From CALDTK01 sp965215215 (lineage in GTDB: Bacteria; Bacteroidota; Bacteroidia; Chitinophagales; Saprospiraceae), in assembly GCA_965215215.1 (NCBI GenBank), contig OZ244043.1:2480001-2544000 (forward strand): a stretch of 64,000 nt of DNA. Direction: 5' to 3'. Each line of letters begins with the position of its first letter. The first letter of the stretch is position 1. Below, piece by piece: positions 8,834 through 18,612 of the stretch. The notes under the pieces are model-generated. The model had not been told where the DNA came from. It searched no databases and worked only from the letters and a program-made list of their open reading frames with translations. A program made the translations under genes and the position numbers.

Positions 8834-10172
8834 AGCTTCTCTGAAAAGTCTGCGCCAGTCGAAGTGGGGATCCAAGATCCCCGATCGAGCCACTCTTACC
8901 TACTGGGGAAAGGAGATCACGCGCTTCTTCTCCTGGCAGTTGGCCATCACGGCGCTCAACCTCCTCACGGGTATCCTGGTGGTCCGCTACCTACCTAAAG
9001 AACAGTACGCTTACTACACCATCGTGTTCGCTACCCTAGCCATCTTCGCCAACGTCTCCAACTCGGGCATCGAGGCGGGTATGAACGCTATCGCGGGTAA
9101 TATCTGGCAGGACCGTCGCAAGATGGGGGAGCTCGTCCACACCGCGTTGGCCTACCGGATAACGGTGGCTTCGGTGCTCTCGGTTCCGATGCTGATCTAC
9201 TGCGCCTGGCAGCTCAAGTTGGTTGACGCTCCCTGGTGGGTGGTCGGGACGCTTCTCTGCCTCATGGTCGTGGGCGGTATCGGGCAACTGCAAGCCTCCA
9301 TGTACAAGGTGCCCATCGTGTACGCGAAGGCTATCAACTCGATGCAGCGCATCGAATTTAAAGCCTCTCTCTACAAAATTATCATGGTCGTTGGCGCGGG
9401 TTTGTTCTACGCCAACGCCAGTACGCTCATCGCGACGGCGGTATTCAGTTTCCTCTATAAGTTCAAAAAATTTCGGGACAGGGCCCTGTTGTATATCGAG
9501 CCGGCCGCTGAAGTCAACCAAGAGATGAAGGGCACTATGGTGTCTCTATTCAAATCTAGTGTACTGGGCAACTTGTATTGGGCCGTCCAGGGTCAAATCA
9601 CCATTCTACTCTGTTCCATCTTTGCGACCACGGCCAACGTAGCCGAAATCGGTGCGCTCGCGAAGTTCGCTCTGATCTTCGCGATCCTCAACGTCTTCTC
9701 GGGCAGCTACCTGTTTCCGCGGGTTTCGAAGGCGCGCACTCCGCGCGGCTTGCTGAAGATGTCGGGCGTAGTGCTGATGGTTTACGCGACTGCCGCGGCC
9801 GGGTTCCTACTCTTTACGGCATGGCAACCCCAGCTCCTGCTCAAGGTGCTCGGCGAACAGTATTACAATCTGCAACCCCTGCTGCTGCTCTACATCGGGG
9901 TTTCGATCCTCGGCATCTTCCAGGTACAGATGTACTCGCTCTGCGCCGTGCGGGGTTGGCTTCGCAACTTCACCTACTACGTGCCGGTGATCCTGCTCAC
10001 GCAGCTCGGGCTCGTCTACGCGCTCGACCTGACCCAACTCCGCAACATCATCCTCTTCGAGGGCTGCGTGTCGATCGTCGGGTTCCTATTCAACGCCTCG
10101 ATGTACGCCACCGAGTTTTTAAAGTACCGACGGGAATACCGAGTCGAAGCGTCCCAAACGCAACTATCGTAG
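8799..10172 (+). CDS. Wzx-like polysaccharide flippase (first copy)
   Basis: A 457-residue polytopic membrane protein with roughly a dozen hydrophobic segments, typical of the MOP/MATE-like flippases that move lipid-linked oligosaccharide units across the inner membrane. The start region overlaps the end of the kinase gene by 35 bases, indicating translational coupling; a purine-rich AGAGGAAG stands just ahead of the ATG. The N-terminal 40 residues are basic and cytoplasmic. It is one of two flippases in this locus (see 18613). Substrate not predictable. Confidence 0.85.
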   Translation: MEPDTVTTKRIKASLKSLRQSKWGSKIPDRATLTYWGKEITRFFSWQLAITALNLLTGILVVRYLPKEQYAYYTIVFATLAIFANVSNSGIEAGMNAIAGNIWQDRRKMGELVHTALAYRITVASVLSVPMLIYCAWQLKLVDAPWWVVGTLLCLMVVGGIGQLQASMYKVPIVYAKAINSMQRIEFKASLYKIIMVVGAGLFYANASTLIATAVFSFLYKFKKFRDRALLYIEPAAEVNQEMKGTMVSLFKSSVLGNLYWAVQGQITILLCSIFATTANVAEIGALAKFALIFAILNVFSGSYLFPRVSKARTPRGLLKMSGVVLMVYATAAAGFLLFTAWQPQLLLKVLGEQYYNLQPLLLLYIGVSILGIFQVQMYSLCAVRGWLRNFTYYVPVILLTQLGLVYALDLTQLRNIILFEGCVSIVGFLFNASMYATEFLKYRREYRVEASQTQLS

Positions 10173-10176
10173 TCGC

Positions 10177-11493
10177 ATGAACCACGATCTCCCTCGACAT
10201 ACAGCGCACTCCGACCGGATCCTCAGGCGATTTTTCTGGGTGTACTTCGTGCTGCTCCTGACCGAGGGGGCGCTGCGGAAGTGGTTTCTCCCGAGCCTGT
10301 CCACGCCGCTACTCATCGTGCGCGATCCCGTGGCTATCGCCACCATCGGTTACGCGGTCTACCGCAACCGTTTTCCGGTTAATCCCTATCTGTTGGTCAT
10401 TGCGCTGGCCGCGGTGGTCTCCTTCGTGTACACCATGTTCATCGGGCACGCGAACCTACCGATCGCGATTTTCGGCTTCCGGATCTACGTCATCCACCTG
10501 CCCGTTGTGTTCATTTTCGCGCAGGCGTTACGCCCGGCGGACGTTGTGCGCGTGGGGCGCGTCCTGCTGTGGATCTCGCTGCCGTGCGCCCTGCTGATCG
10601 TCACCCAGCTTTACTCCCCGCAGTCGGCCTGGGTGAACCGAGGGGTGGGGGGGGATTTGGAGGGTTCCGGCTTCACCGGCGCGCTCGGCTTCTACCGGCC
10701 CAGCGGTCTGTTCTCGTTTACGAACGGAAACGCCTTTCAGTTCGGACTCACGTTCGCGTTCGCCGTGTCGCTCTGGCTCGACCGTAAATCGGCTACTCTG
10801 CTCGCGCTCGTGCTCGGTACCGCCGGGACACTGTTGGCCATGCCGGTGTCCGTCTCGCGCGCCTACCTGTTCGGGTGCGTCATCACGCTCCTATTCGGGT
10901 TTCTCACCTCGCTCACGAGCGCTAAAGCCCTCGGGCGGGTTACGCTGGCCGGTGGGGGACTGTTCGTGCTCCTGCTCGCGCTGAGCCAGACGCCAACCTT
11001 CGAGGACGCGAGCCGCATCATGGAGGCGCGCTTCTCGAACGCGAGCGAGCTCGAGGGCGGGCTCAAGGGGACGCTCGTCAACCGCTACCTCGGTGAGATG
11101 GTGTACGCCTTCGACGTCGCCCAGCGCTACGGCTGGGGCGGCGCCGGCATCGGGCTAGGTACGAACGTAGGTTCTCAGCTCGCGCTCGGTACGGTGGTCT
11201 ACTCGGTCGCGGAAGACGAGTGGGGTAGGGTCCTCGGCGAAATGGGCGTCACGCTCGGCCTCATGGTCATTCTCGCGCGTTGCGCCCTCGCGGTCCACCT
11301 CGGCATACTCGCGCTCAACGCAGTGCGACGCAACAACAATCCCCTCCCGTGGATGCTCTTCAGCTTCGCGTTTCTCCTCATCATCAAGGCGAACCTAGGT
11401 CAACCCGTTGCGCTCGGGTTCACGGCCTTGACCATCGTGCTCCTGATTGCCTCGCTTAAGACTCCTCACCCAAGAATCACTTCCCCCAGATGA
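10177..11493 (+). CDS. O-antigen ligase/polymerase-like membrane protein (Wzy-type)
   Basis: A 438-residue protein with about eleven membrane segments and a larger periplasmic loop around residues 280-350 containing GWGGAGIGLGTN, a pattern seen in Wzy/WaaL-type polymerases and ligases. It lies 4 bases after the flippase and overlaps the next glycosyltransferase by 4 bases, so it is in the same operon. The expected task is polymerisation of repeat units at the periplasmic face. Wzy proteins are poorly conserved, so polymerase versus ligase cannot be decided from sequence alone. Confidence 0.78.
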   Translation: MNHDLPRHTAHSDRILRRFFWVYFVLLLTEGALRKWFLPSLSTPLLIVRDPVAIATIGYAVYRNRFPVNPYLLVIALAAVVSFVYTMFIGHANLPIAIFGFRIYVIHLPVVFIFAQALRPADVVRVGRVLLWISLPCALLIVTQLYSPQSAWVNRGVGGDLEGSGFTGALGFYRPSGLFSFTNGNAFQFGLTFAFAVSLWLDRKSATLLALVLGTAGTLLAMPVSVSRAYLFGCVITLLFGFLTSLTSAKALGRVTLAGGGLFVLLLALSQTPTFEDASRIMEARFSNASELEGGLKGTLVNRYLGEMVYAFDVAQRYGWGGAGIGLGTNVGSQLALGTVVYSVAEDEWGRVLGEMGVTLGLMVILARCALAVHLGILALNAVRRNNNPLPWMLFSFAFLLIIKANLGQPVALGFTALTIVLLIASLKTPHPRITSPR

Positions 11494-12683
11494 CATCTAT
11501 TACGCTAATTGGAAACTACAGGCTTCACGGTCAGGAGAGCATGCTGCGCTTCGCGAACGCCTTAGCCGCCGGGCTGACCGCCGAATCGGCACTCGACGTA
11601 CGGTTGTGGCAGCCCGTTGAGGTGTTCGGCCGGTTTGCGGCCGATGCGACGGTTGGGGTTGGCAAATGGCTCGGCTACATCGATACTCACCTGCTCTCGC
11701 CGGTGATCTTCCGACTGCGGCGGCTATTCTCGCCGAGCGATTTGTACCACGTTTGTGACCACTCGAACGCCTACTATTTAGCTGTTTTGCCGAAAGGCAG
11801 GCGGAGCATCACCTGTCACGACGTTATCGCCATCGAGGCCGCTCAGGGCGATACCGATTCCACCGTAGTACCCTCCCGTTTCGGGCGCGTACTACAGCGT
11901 TACGTCCTCAGGCATTTGAGGAGGGCCAGGCGGGTAGCCTGCGTTTCTCGGCATACGTTAGACCGACTCGTGGCCGTGACCGGCAATACCGACCTCGTTG
12001 CTTCGGGCGACTACCGGGTTATCTACAACTCGTTCACCACCGCTTTCAAACCCGTCCAATCGCCGAGCGGCGGCTTGCAAGCCTACGGCCTAGCGGGGGG
12101 GCGCCCGTACCTATTCCATATCGGATCAGGGCACACGCGCAAGAACCGCAAGATGCTGATCCAGATGCTCGATTTGGTGCGCGACGAGTACCCCGATCTC
12201 GTGGTTTGCTACGCCGGCAAACCTCTGGGTGACGACATACTCGGACTCGCCGCTCAGCTCGGGCTGAGCGATAGGGTAGTCTACGCGGGCAAACCGACCA
12301 ACGAGCAACTCGAAGAGCTGTTCGGAGCTTGCGCGGCCTTCGTGTTTCCCTCGTTCGCGGAGGGGTTCGGCATGCCTATCATCGAGGCACAGGCCTGCGG
12401 AGCGCCGGTACTACTGAGTGATCGCGTACCCATGCCCGAAGTAGCTGGCCGGGGGGCGATCCTAGCCTCCCCCACTGATCCCGTAAGCTTTGCCGACGCT
12501 CTCCGAGCGCTGCAGCGCGATGGGGTACGCGATGAGTTGATTCGACTCGGCTTCGAGAACATCGGCCGGTTTGAGTTGGACAATATTATAAAGCAGTACC
12601 GCGACTTCATCCTTCGCGTTCCCTCGGAGGCGCCCCGCGCTACCGCCTTCCCCGCCACCGAGCCCCTGCGACATGCCTCCTAA
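11490..12683 (+). CDS. Glycosyltransferase family 4
   Basis: A 397-residue GT-B protein. The nucleotide-sugar-binding half shows EGFGMPIIEAQACGAPV around residue 290, the E-x7-E motif of GT4 retaining enzymes, and the preceding FHIGSGHTRKNRK segment matches the start of the C-terminal Rossmann fold. The N-terminal half binds the acceptor. It overlaps the upstream polymerase by 4 bases and the next glycosyltransferase by 11, in a tight operon. It likely adds one sugar to the lipid-linked repeat unit; donor and linkage unknown. Confidence 0.88.
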   Translation: MTSITLIGNYRLHGQESMLRFANALAAGLTAESALDVRLWQPVEVFGRFAADATVGVGKWLGYIDTHLLSPVIFRLRRLFSPSDLYHVCDHSNAYYLAVLPKGRRSITCHDVIAIEAAQGDTDSTVVPSRFGRVLQRYVLRHLRRARRVACVSRHTLDRLVAVTGNTDLVASGDYRVIYNSFTTAFKPVQSPSGGLQAYGLAGGRPYLFHIGSGHTRKNRKMLIQMLDLVRDEYPDLVVCYAGKPLGDDILGLAAQLGLSDRVVYAGKPTNEQLEELFGACAAFVFPSFAEGFGMPIIEAQACGAPVLLSDRVPMPEVAGRGAILASPTDPVSFADALRALQRDGVRDELIRLGFENIGRFELDNIIKQYRDFILRVPSEAPRATAFPATEPLRHAS

Positions 12684-13851
12684 AGCGACCATCTTATTCC
12701 CCGTGCAGAGCCTGTACCCGGCGCAGAACGGCGGACCCGACAATACCGTCTACTGGCTCGCTAAGGCGCTGGCCAAGGACGGATTCTCGCCCGTGCTCGC
12801 CAGCACGGATATCGGTCTGCCCGAAGAGGTAGAGCGTGGGCGCTGGTTGGAGACCGACTACGGGCGCGTGGTGTACTCGCGCAACCCGCACTTCTACGTG
12901 CCCGCGGTCACCGTCGCCCGCGCGCTGAGCGTTTTGGCGAAAGCCGACGTGCTGCACCTTTCGCTGATGAGCTACCCGGCGGCCTGGGGGCCGGCCATCG
13001 TCAACGCGCTCGTGACCCGCAAGCCGATCGTTTGGTCGATCCGGGGCGAGCTAGATCCGATCATGCTGTTGCGTTCGCCGCGCAAAAAAGACGCGGTCCT
13101 GTGGCTCATCCGGAGACTGTTGCGCAGCAAACAAGCGCCCATCTACTTCCACACGACCTGCGAGGCGGAGACGGAGTACGTACGCAACAACTTCGGACAG
13201 CTGGCGCGCATCATCGAGATCCCGAACTACATGGAGCTGCCCGAGCTCGTGGAGCACCCGACCGCCCCACCTCCGGCCGGCGCGGGAGCCGACGCGGCGG
13301 GGAGCTACCTCATTTTCGTGGGGCGGATCGACAAGAAGAAAGCGATCGAAAACCTCATCGCCGCCCTGCCGCTCTCGCCGGCCTTCGTGAGCAGCGATTG
13401 GGACTTACGCATCGTGGGCGACGCCGACAACGCGTACGGTCACGGCCTGCGCGCGCGGGTGGAGGAGCTCGGACTCGGAGACCGCGTTCGCTTCCTCGGG
13501 CACCGTTCGGGGGTCGAAAAACAGGCGCTGCTGGCTGGCGCGCGGGGACTCGTTATGCCCTCGCACACCGAGAACTTCGGCATCGTGGTCTCCGAAGCGT
13601 TGGCGCAGGGAACGCCGGCCATCGCCTCCACGGGTACGCCCTGGGCGATCCTCGAGCAGTACGGCGCGGGCTGGTGGTCGGACAATACCCCCGGGCCGCT
13701 GGCTAGGGCGATCGAGGAGCTCGTTGCCCAAGACGAGACCGCGCGCACCGAGATGCGCAAGCGGGCGCTCGAGTTGGTGCGCGACGAGTTCGACATCTAC
13801 AACCATATAGATCAGTGGCGAGCCGCCTACGCGCGCGTGCTCGAAAGCTGA
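12673..13851 (+). CDS. Glycosyltransferase family 4
   Basis: A 392-residue GT-B glycosyltransferase. The beginning (PVQSLYPAQNGGPDNTVYWL) has the glycine-rich acceptor/donor loop common to GT4, and residues near 297 (HTENFGIVVSEALAQGTP) hold the E-x7-E motif. The FVGRIDKKKAIENLI block marks the C-terminal domain. It overlaps the previous gene by 11 bases. Cytoplasmic or membrane-associated enzyme building the repeat unit; sugar specificity unknown. Confidence 0.88.
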   Translation: MPPKATILFPVQSLYPAQNGGPDNTVYWLAKALAKDGFSPVLASTDIGLPEEVERGRWLETDYGRVVYSRNPHFYVPAVTVARALSVLAKADVLHLSLMSYPAAWGPAIVNALVTRKPIVWSIRGELDPIMLLRSPRKKDAVLWLIRRLLRSKQAPIYFHTTCEAETEYVRNNFGQLARIIEIPNYMELPELVEHPTAPPPAGAGADAAGSYLIFVGRIDKKKAIENLIAALPLSPAFVSSDWDLRIVGDADNAYGHGLRARVEELGLGDRVRFLGHRSGVEKQALLAGARGLVMPSHTENFGIVVSEALAQGTPAIASTGTPWAILEQYGAGWWSDNTPGPLARAIEELVAQDETARTEMRKRALELVRDEFDIYNHIDQWRAAYARVLES

Positions 13852-13864
13852 CCCACACGGATCT

Positions 13865-14443
13865 ATGATGCATACGACAACGACTTACCAAGCGCTGGAT
13901 ACATTCCGCCTCCCCGCCGATTTCCGGGGTCGGCCGGGCTGGTACGTACAGCTTTGGTGGATAGTACAGGCCCTGCTCTTCCGGCCTTCGCCTCAGTTCA
14001 TGTACGGTTGGCGGCGGTGGTTGCTCCGTGCGTTCGGGGCGCGTATCGGGGAGCACGTGATCGTACGGCCGAGCGTGAGTACGCAGTTTCCTTGGAAGGT
14101 GGAGATCGGCGATAACGCTTGGATCGGGGACGACGTGGGGCTCTACAGCTTAGGCCCGATCACGATCGGCTCCAACGCCGTGGTGAGCCAAAAAAGCTAC
14201 CTCTGTACGGGGAGCCACGACCCATCGGATCCTTCTTTTCCCATTTACGCGCAACCGATCGTGGTTGAGGCCGAATGCTGGATCGCCACCGACGTTTTCG
14301 TCGGACCGGGCGTCACGATCGGCCGCGGTACCCTCGTCGGCGCGCGTTCCTCCGTTTACCGCGATCTGCCCGCCGGCAAGGTCTGCACCGGCAACCCGGC
14401 GCGTGTCCTACGCGATCGCACCACGTCAAGCAACAGCGAGTGA
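13865..14443 (+). CDS. WcaF-like colanic-acid-type acetyltransferase
   Basis: A 192-residue left-handed beta-helix acyltransferase. The C-terminal part carries hexapeptide repeats (VEIGDNAWIGDDVGLYSLGP; ITIGSNAVVSQKSYLCTGSH) and the late motif VGPGVTIGRGTLVGARSSV. The N-terminal portion (FRGRPGWYVQLWWIVQALLF) is typical of the WcaF group and not of general maltose acetyltransferases. It would O-acetylate a sugar of the repeat unit using acetyl-CoA. ATG codons at 13865 and 13868 are both possible starts. The stop overlaps the GTG start of the next gene. Confidence 0.88.
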   Translation: MMHTTTTYQALDTFRLPADFRGRPGWYVQLWWIVQALLFRPSPQFMYGWRRWLLRAFGARIGEHVIVRPSVSTQFPWKVEIGDNAWIGDDVGLYSLGPITIGSNAVVSQKSYLCTGSHDPSDPSFPIYAQPIVVEAECWIATDVFVGPGVTIGRGTLVGARSSVYRDLPAGKVCTGNPARVLRDRTTSSNSE

Positions 14444-15669
14444 GAGTTCTAATCTACGGCATCAACTACGCACCCGAGCTCACCGGTATCGGGAAGTACA
14501 CCGGCGAAATGGCCGCCGACCTCGCCGAACGCGGTGCGGAGGTGGAGGTGATTACCGCACCGCCGTATTACCCGCACTGGCGCGTACAGGAGCCCTACCC
14601 GAGTACCAAGTGGATCACCGAGAGACGCGACGGTGTGACCGTGCACCGCTGCCCGCTCTACGTGCCCGAGGAGGTGAGCGGTACCAAGCGCATCTTACAC
14701 GAGGTCACCTTCGTGCTTAGCTCGCTGCGCTTCTGGATCCCGCGCCTATTCCGCCGCTACGACGTCATCATCGCCGTGAGTCCGCCCTTCCACCTCGGCG
14801 CTCTGCCGCTGTTGCACCAAGCTATCCACGGTACGCCGATCGTTAACCACATCCAAGATCTGCAGGTCGACGCCGCACGCGACTTGGGGATGATCAAAAA
14901 TCAGGCCCTGCTCGGGGTCCTCGAGCGTTTCGAGCGTTGGCTACTGCGTTCCGTAAACCGCGTTTCCTCGATCAGCGAGGGGATGTTAAGTCGCCTTGCG
15001 GCAAAACGGGTTCCCGAGGAAAACCTAATCTCCTTCCCGAACTGGGTTGATTCGCGTAAGGTCTATCCCGTCTCGAAGGACAAATCGCTTCGCTCGAAGT
15101 TCGGTATCGCGGAGGGTACGAAAGTGGTGCTGTACGCGGGCAACCTCGGTGAGAAGCAGGGGATCGACGCTATCCCGCGGGTGGCGGCCGCCCTGCGCGA
15201 CCGCGAGGACATCCTCTTTCTCGTGGTGGGGGAAGGGGGCATGAAATTACAGCTTGTTGACATATGTCGGCAAGCAGGCCTTGACAACGTTCGCTTTGAA
15301 CCGCTCCAGCCCATCGAGCAGTTATCAGCTATGCTAGCCTCGGCCGACGTGCACCTCGTTTTGCAGAAGCGTGCAGCGGGTGATCTGGTTATGCCCTCTA
15401 AGTTGACGAACATCGTGGCCGTAGGTGGACATGCTATAGTGACGGCGGAGGAGGGTACGACCTTATACAAGGTCGTCAAAGAGTGGAAAGCCGGTACCGT
15501 GGTAGAACCGGAGGACGACCGTGCGCTTGCCGCCGCGATTTTGCGAGCGGTCGACGGGGAAGGAAGAGAGGATAGCAGCGGAGTAGAAGCTTTCGCCAAA
15601 ACACTAGATCGTGATCAAACACTCTCCTCATTCCACGAAAAGCTCCAGGAACTATCATATGTCATATAG
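14440..15669 (+). CDS. WcaI-like colanic-acid-type glycosyltransferase (GT4)
   Basis: A 409-residue glycosyltransferase. I place the start at GTG 14440, overlapping the acetyltransferase stop by 4 bases, because the protein then begins VRVLIYGINYAPELTGIG, the conserved N-terminus of WcaI proteins; a longer open frame reaching 14275 is only an artefact of overlap. The C-terminal half has VLYAGNLGEKQGID and VMPSKLTNIVAVGG (about residue 317). It is probably responsible for adding a fucose- or other deoxyhexose-type sugar as in colanic acid, but specificity is inference. Codon use becomes somewhat AT-richer towards the end. Confidence 0.87.
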   Translation: MRVLIYGINYAPELTGIGKYTGEMAADLAERGAEVEVITAPPYYPHWRVQEPYPSTKWITERRDGVTVHRCPLYVPEEVSGTKRILHEVTFVLSSLRFWIPRLFRRYDVIIAVSPPFHLGALPLLHQAIHGTPIVNHIQDLQVDAARDLGMIKNQALLGVLERFERWLLRSVNRVSSISEGMLSRLAAKRVPEENLISFPNWVDSRKVYPVSKDKSLRSKFGIAEGTKVVLYAGNLGEKQGIDAIPRVAAALRDREDILFLVVGEGGMKLQLVDICRQAGLDNVRFEPLQPIEQLSAMLASADVHLVLQKRAAGDLVMPSKLTNIVAVGGHAIVTAEEGTTLYKVVKEWKAGTVVEPEDDRALAAAILRAVDGEGREDSSGVEAFAKTLDRDQTLSSFHEKLQELSYVI

Positions 15670-15798
15670 TTGAATTTACTAATATGATATATGTGTAGCC
15701 TACCGCACACAACTTTCTACCGATCCGCATTATGTTGAGCCTTATTGTATCCTATTAGGGCATGCGATACAGAGAGTTAACAGCTTAGATACATACCG
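15670..15798. other. Short AT-rich gap with small inverted repeat
   Basis: This 129-bp gap separates the WcaI-like gene from the initiating transferase. At the gene end, 15650-15671 reads as a small hairpin (AACTAT paired with ATAGTT around a CATATGTC-type centre). There is no T-run, so a terminator is not well supported. No promoter motif recognised. Confidence 0.3.
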
Positions 15799-17229
15799 AT
15801 GAAAACTTCAGTCTCCGAGCAGACCCTAATCTACCAGGAATCAACGCGTCCGCTAGACGTTCAGGACACGCCACACCGGCGGGACTTGATCTGGATGGAT
15901 TTGGTCTGCCTCAACGCGAGTTTGCTCATAGCGCTCGTGCTCGCCTACGGCAGCTACGTAGTAGAGATCAAGTATTGGCAATGGTTTTTGCTGTTCCTAC
16001 TCCCCAATGTGGCCTGGGGACTGATTTCGGTATACAATCAAGCTTACAGTTGGTACGAGCGTAGATTTCTCCAGGACGAGATCTACAACGTCATCAAGAT
16101 TATCGTCATTCACTTCGCCGTGGTATCGGTCCTCTACTACAACAGTAATTTGATTGAAACCAAACGGTCTTTTTTATTAGTTGCCTATCTGTTGTTTACC
16201 GTTACTACGGTCGTGTCTAGGGCAATCAATAGGAATCAGTCGAATAGGTTTATTAAGCCGTTTAAATACATCGTCGTCGGCGGTAAGCCGCACAACGTAA
16301 GGACGCTCCTGCAGGGATTCCAGTATGCGTTCGGCGGTAAAGCGGAGCTCGTCGGTAGATTTGGAAATACGCCCATGCCGCTCGTGGACACCATTGGTGC
16401 CTACAGTGATCTGCGCAATTACATTCTGACCAATCAGACCATCAAAAAGGTGGTCTTCATCTACAGTCCGCTATCGATCGAGGAGGAGCGTGAGATCATT
16501 GCGATCTGCCAACGTCGCTTCATCGACATCGAGGTCCTACCACGTGAGACCAATCTGTTGCCAGGTGGCTTCAAGCTGCAGCGCCACGGTAGCATGCCGA
16601 TTCTCACGGTCAAAGAGGAGCCGCTGACTCGGCTAGCCAACAAGATCGCGAAGCGCGCCTTCGATTTGATCGTGAGTGGTCTGGTGATCCTATTCGTCTT
16701 CCCCTGGCTCATGCCCATCGTTGCGCTGTGCATCGTGCTCGAGTCGAAGGGGGGGGTATTCTTCTGCCAGGAGCGAAGTGGCTACCTCAATGAGCCATTC
16801 CAAATGATCAAGTTCCGTACGATGGTCATCAACGAGGACAGCGATTCGAAGCAGGCTCAACGCGGTGATGCTCGCGTGACGAAAGTTGGGGCATTCTTAC
16901 GTAAAACGAGTTTGGATGAGTTTCCTCAATTTTGGAATGTGTTTAAGGGAGATATGTCTATCGTAGGTCCGCGGCCGCACATGCTGCAGCACACCACACA
17001 GTATTCTAAGTTTATCGAGACGTACCTCATTCGCCATAAGATCAAGCCGGGTATTACCGGTTGGGCTCAGGTCAACGGTTCTAGGGGTCCGACCGCGGAG
17101 GTCGAGGACATGAGAAGGAGGGTGGATTTAGACGTATGGTACCTGTCCCACTGGTCGCTGGCACTCGACATTCGGTGCGTTATCCAAACTGTCATCAATG
17201 CGGTACGGGGAGAAGAGAACGCCCTGTAG
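15799..17229 (+). CDS. Undecaprenyl-phosphate glycosyl-1-phosphate transferase (WcaJ/WbaP-like)
   Basis: A 476-residue polyprenyl glycosylphosphotransferase. Four hydrophobic segments in the N-terminal 130 residues are followed by a Rossmann-like middle domain (VVGGKPHNVRTLL), another membrane helix (about 293-315) and the conserved catalytic domain with FQMIKFRTMV (about residue 335), DEFPQFWNVFKGDMSIVGPR, and GITGWAQVNGSRGPT. Family members start the repeat unit by moving a sugar-1-phosphate (often glucose or galactose) from UDP-sugar to undecaprenyl phosphate. It closes the first, GC-rich part of the operon. Confidence 0.92.
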   Translation: MKTSVSEQTLIYQESTRPLDVQDTPHRRDLIWMDLVCLNASLLIALVLAYGSYVVEIKYWQWFLLFLLPNVAWGLISVYNQAYSWYERRFLQDEIYNVIKIIVIHFAVVSVLYYNSNLIETKRSFLLVAYLLFTVTTVVSRAINRNQSNRFIKPFKYIVVGGKPHNVRTLLQGFQYAFGGKAELVGRFGNTPMPLVDTIGAYSDLRNYILTNQTIKKVVFIYSPLSIEEEREIIAICQRRFIDIEVLPRETNLLPGGFKLQRHGSMPILTVKEEPLTRLANKIAKRAFDLIVSGLVILFVFPWLMPIVALCIVLESKGGVFFCQERSGYLNEPFQMIKFRTMVINEDSDSKQAQRGDARVTKVGAFLRKTSLDEFPQFWNVFKGDMSIVGPRPHMLQHTTQYSKFIETYLIRHKIKPGITGWAQVNGSRGPTAEVEDMRRRVDLDVWYLSHWSLALDIRCVIQTVINAVRGEENAL

Positions 17230-17249
17230 CTACAAGAGGTAGATGCGAT

Positions 17250-17834
17250 TTAAGTTTTCGGAAACAGCTCCGTCTCAACTATTTCGCAAATGCAATGACC
17301 CAACAGCATGTGCAGCTCCTGGATACGCGGGGTATCGGTACTCGGCATATTGAGCAACAAATCGCAATACTTAGCTAGCTCGCCGCCACCTTCTCCGGTA
17401 AAGCCAATAGTTTTTCCACCGATTTCCCGCGTCGCACGCAGTGCTTTTACGACATTCATTGAGTTTCCCGAAGTGCTCATCGCGATAACGATATCGCCCG
17501 GGGCAACCTTAGCTCGTACTAGCCGCTCGTAAATTTGGTCGTAACCATAGTCGTTCCCAACCGCGGTGATGTAGCTTGTGTTGACGTGTAGCGCCTCGGA
17601 ATAAAGCGGCGGTCGGTCGTAGTAGAAACGTCCTGAAAATTCAGCTGACAGGTGCTGCGCGTCAGCCGCCGAACCACCGTTTCCGCACCAAAGTACCTTC
17701 TTCTTATTCCGAAACGCTTCTGTGCACCAGCGGGCAGCCGTCTCAACGAGCTCCAGTAGCGCGACGTTTGCCAAAACCGACTGCTTTAATTCGATCGACC
17801 TCCGAATTCTAGCTTGTATCAGTCCTGTTTGCAT
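17250..17834 (-). CDS. gmhA: Phosphoheptose isomerase-like SIS-domain protein
   Basis: A 194-residue SIS-domain protein. WCGNGGSAADAQHLSAEFSG near residue 48 is the substrate-binding block of GmhA, followed by ISMSTSGNS-like text (IAMSTSGNSMNVVKAL) and a C-terminal helix with LLGHCICEIVE. GmhA converts sedoheptulose 7-phosphate to D-glycero-D-manno-heptose 7-phosphate, the first step to ADP- or GDP-heptose. No GmhB, HldE or HldD is visible nearby, so any heptose pathway must be completed elsewhere. It is the only reverse-strand gene in the late polysaccharide region and is divergent from the second flippase across a long AT-rich gap. Confidence 0.85.
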   Translation of the reverse strand: MQTGLIQARIRRSIELKQSVLANVALLELVETAARWCTEAFRNKKKVLWCGNGGSAADAQHLSAEFSGRFYYDRPPLYSEALHVNTSYITAVGNDYGYDQIYERLVRAKVAPGDIVIAMSTSGNSMNVVKALRATREIGGKTIGFTGEGGGELAKYCDLLLNMPSTDTPRIQELHMLLGHCICEIVETELFPKT

Positions 17835-18612
17835 ATAACGAAAGTAGTAAAAGTGTGCGTGCCTATCCTGTAGTGAAGTTTGTAGCCGTACTGTTGCGAT
17901 TCAATCCATCACTGAAATTTGCGGAAATCCATTAGATCCAAAGAAAATATTGACCCTTCATGTAACATGATCTTTATGGTAGCGGTGACATATAGGTGCT
18001 TGAAGGATAGCGAATTATACCGCGCTCTAGTTGTGCAAGTTGTAATAGAACGGTTTGTAGGACTTTGCTTGTGAATATTTTTATACTATTAATAATAGTA
18101 TTATATTTCATGTACAAACTCTGGTTTTATCTTATCTATGTCCTATGATACTACTACAACAAGATTATTAAGCAAATTCGCTATTTCAAATTACCGTTAA
18201 TATAAGTATATATTTCACTAGCTATATTATTATATATTATATTGCATTTTATACAATATAACTAACCGATAGAAGGTGTATTTAAGGTACGTTGTTGGCA
18301 CTTTACTGATATCTACGAATTAAACATTACAAGGTTAATCTTTCTTATATCACTGGATTAGTTAATTTATACCTAATCAGATATCTCGGCATTCTGCATC
18401 AAATCATCGGAATAATAAGAATTCGGTCGTATTAAGCAGGATATTTGACTATGTTCGCCATCTTAAATTACTCTCCAACGCTAAATTTTGATATATGTAC
18501 GTATTCAGCCGCAAGGTGGTCGAATATCTATTTGAGTTAAGCTATCGAGCTGCATATCTTTGGGCGCCTGGCTCCGAACGATGTTTAGCTGGGTTCGTAA
18601 ATCATAATTTGA
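17835..18612. other. AT-rich divergent intergenic region, 778 bp
   Basis: Markedly AT-rich stretch between gmhA (leftward) and the second flippase (rightward). I find no supported gene on either strand. It contains dense TA tracts and a small inverted repeat near 18237-18260 (TATATTG paired with CAATATA). Just upstream of the gmhA ATG the reverse strand reads TACTTTCG, similar to the -7 element seen at other genes here, but no matching TTG upstream. Its composition contrasts with the GC-rich genes before 17.2 kb, pointing to acquired DNA. Confidence 0.55.

Noticed and set aside
10640..10660. G-rich run in the Wzy-like gene as a phase-variation site
   Set aside because: The gene is in frame across the run and the run is only eight G; it is weaker than the C10 case.
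16748..16756. G8 run in the initiating transferase gene
   Set aside because: The frame is intact with conserved residues on both sides; nothing suggests switching.
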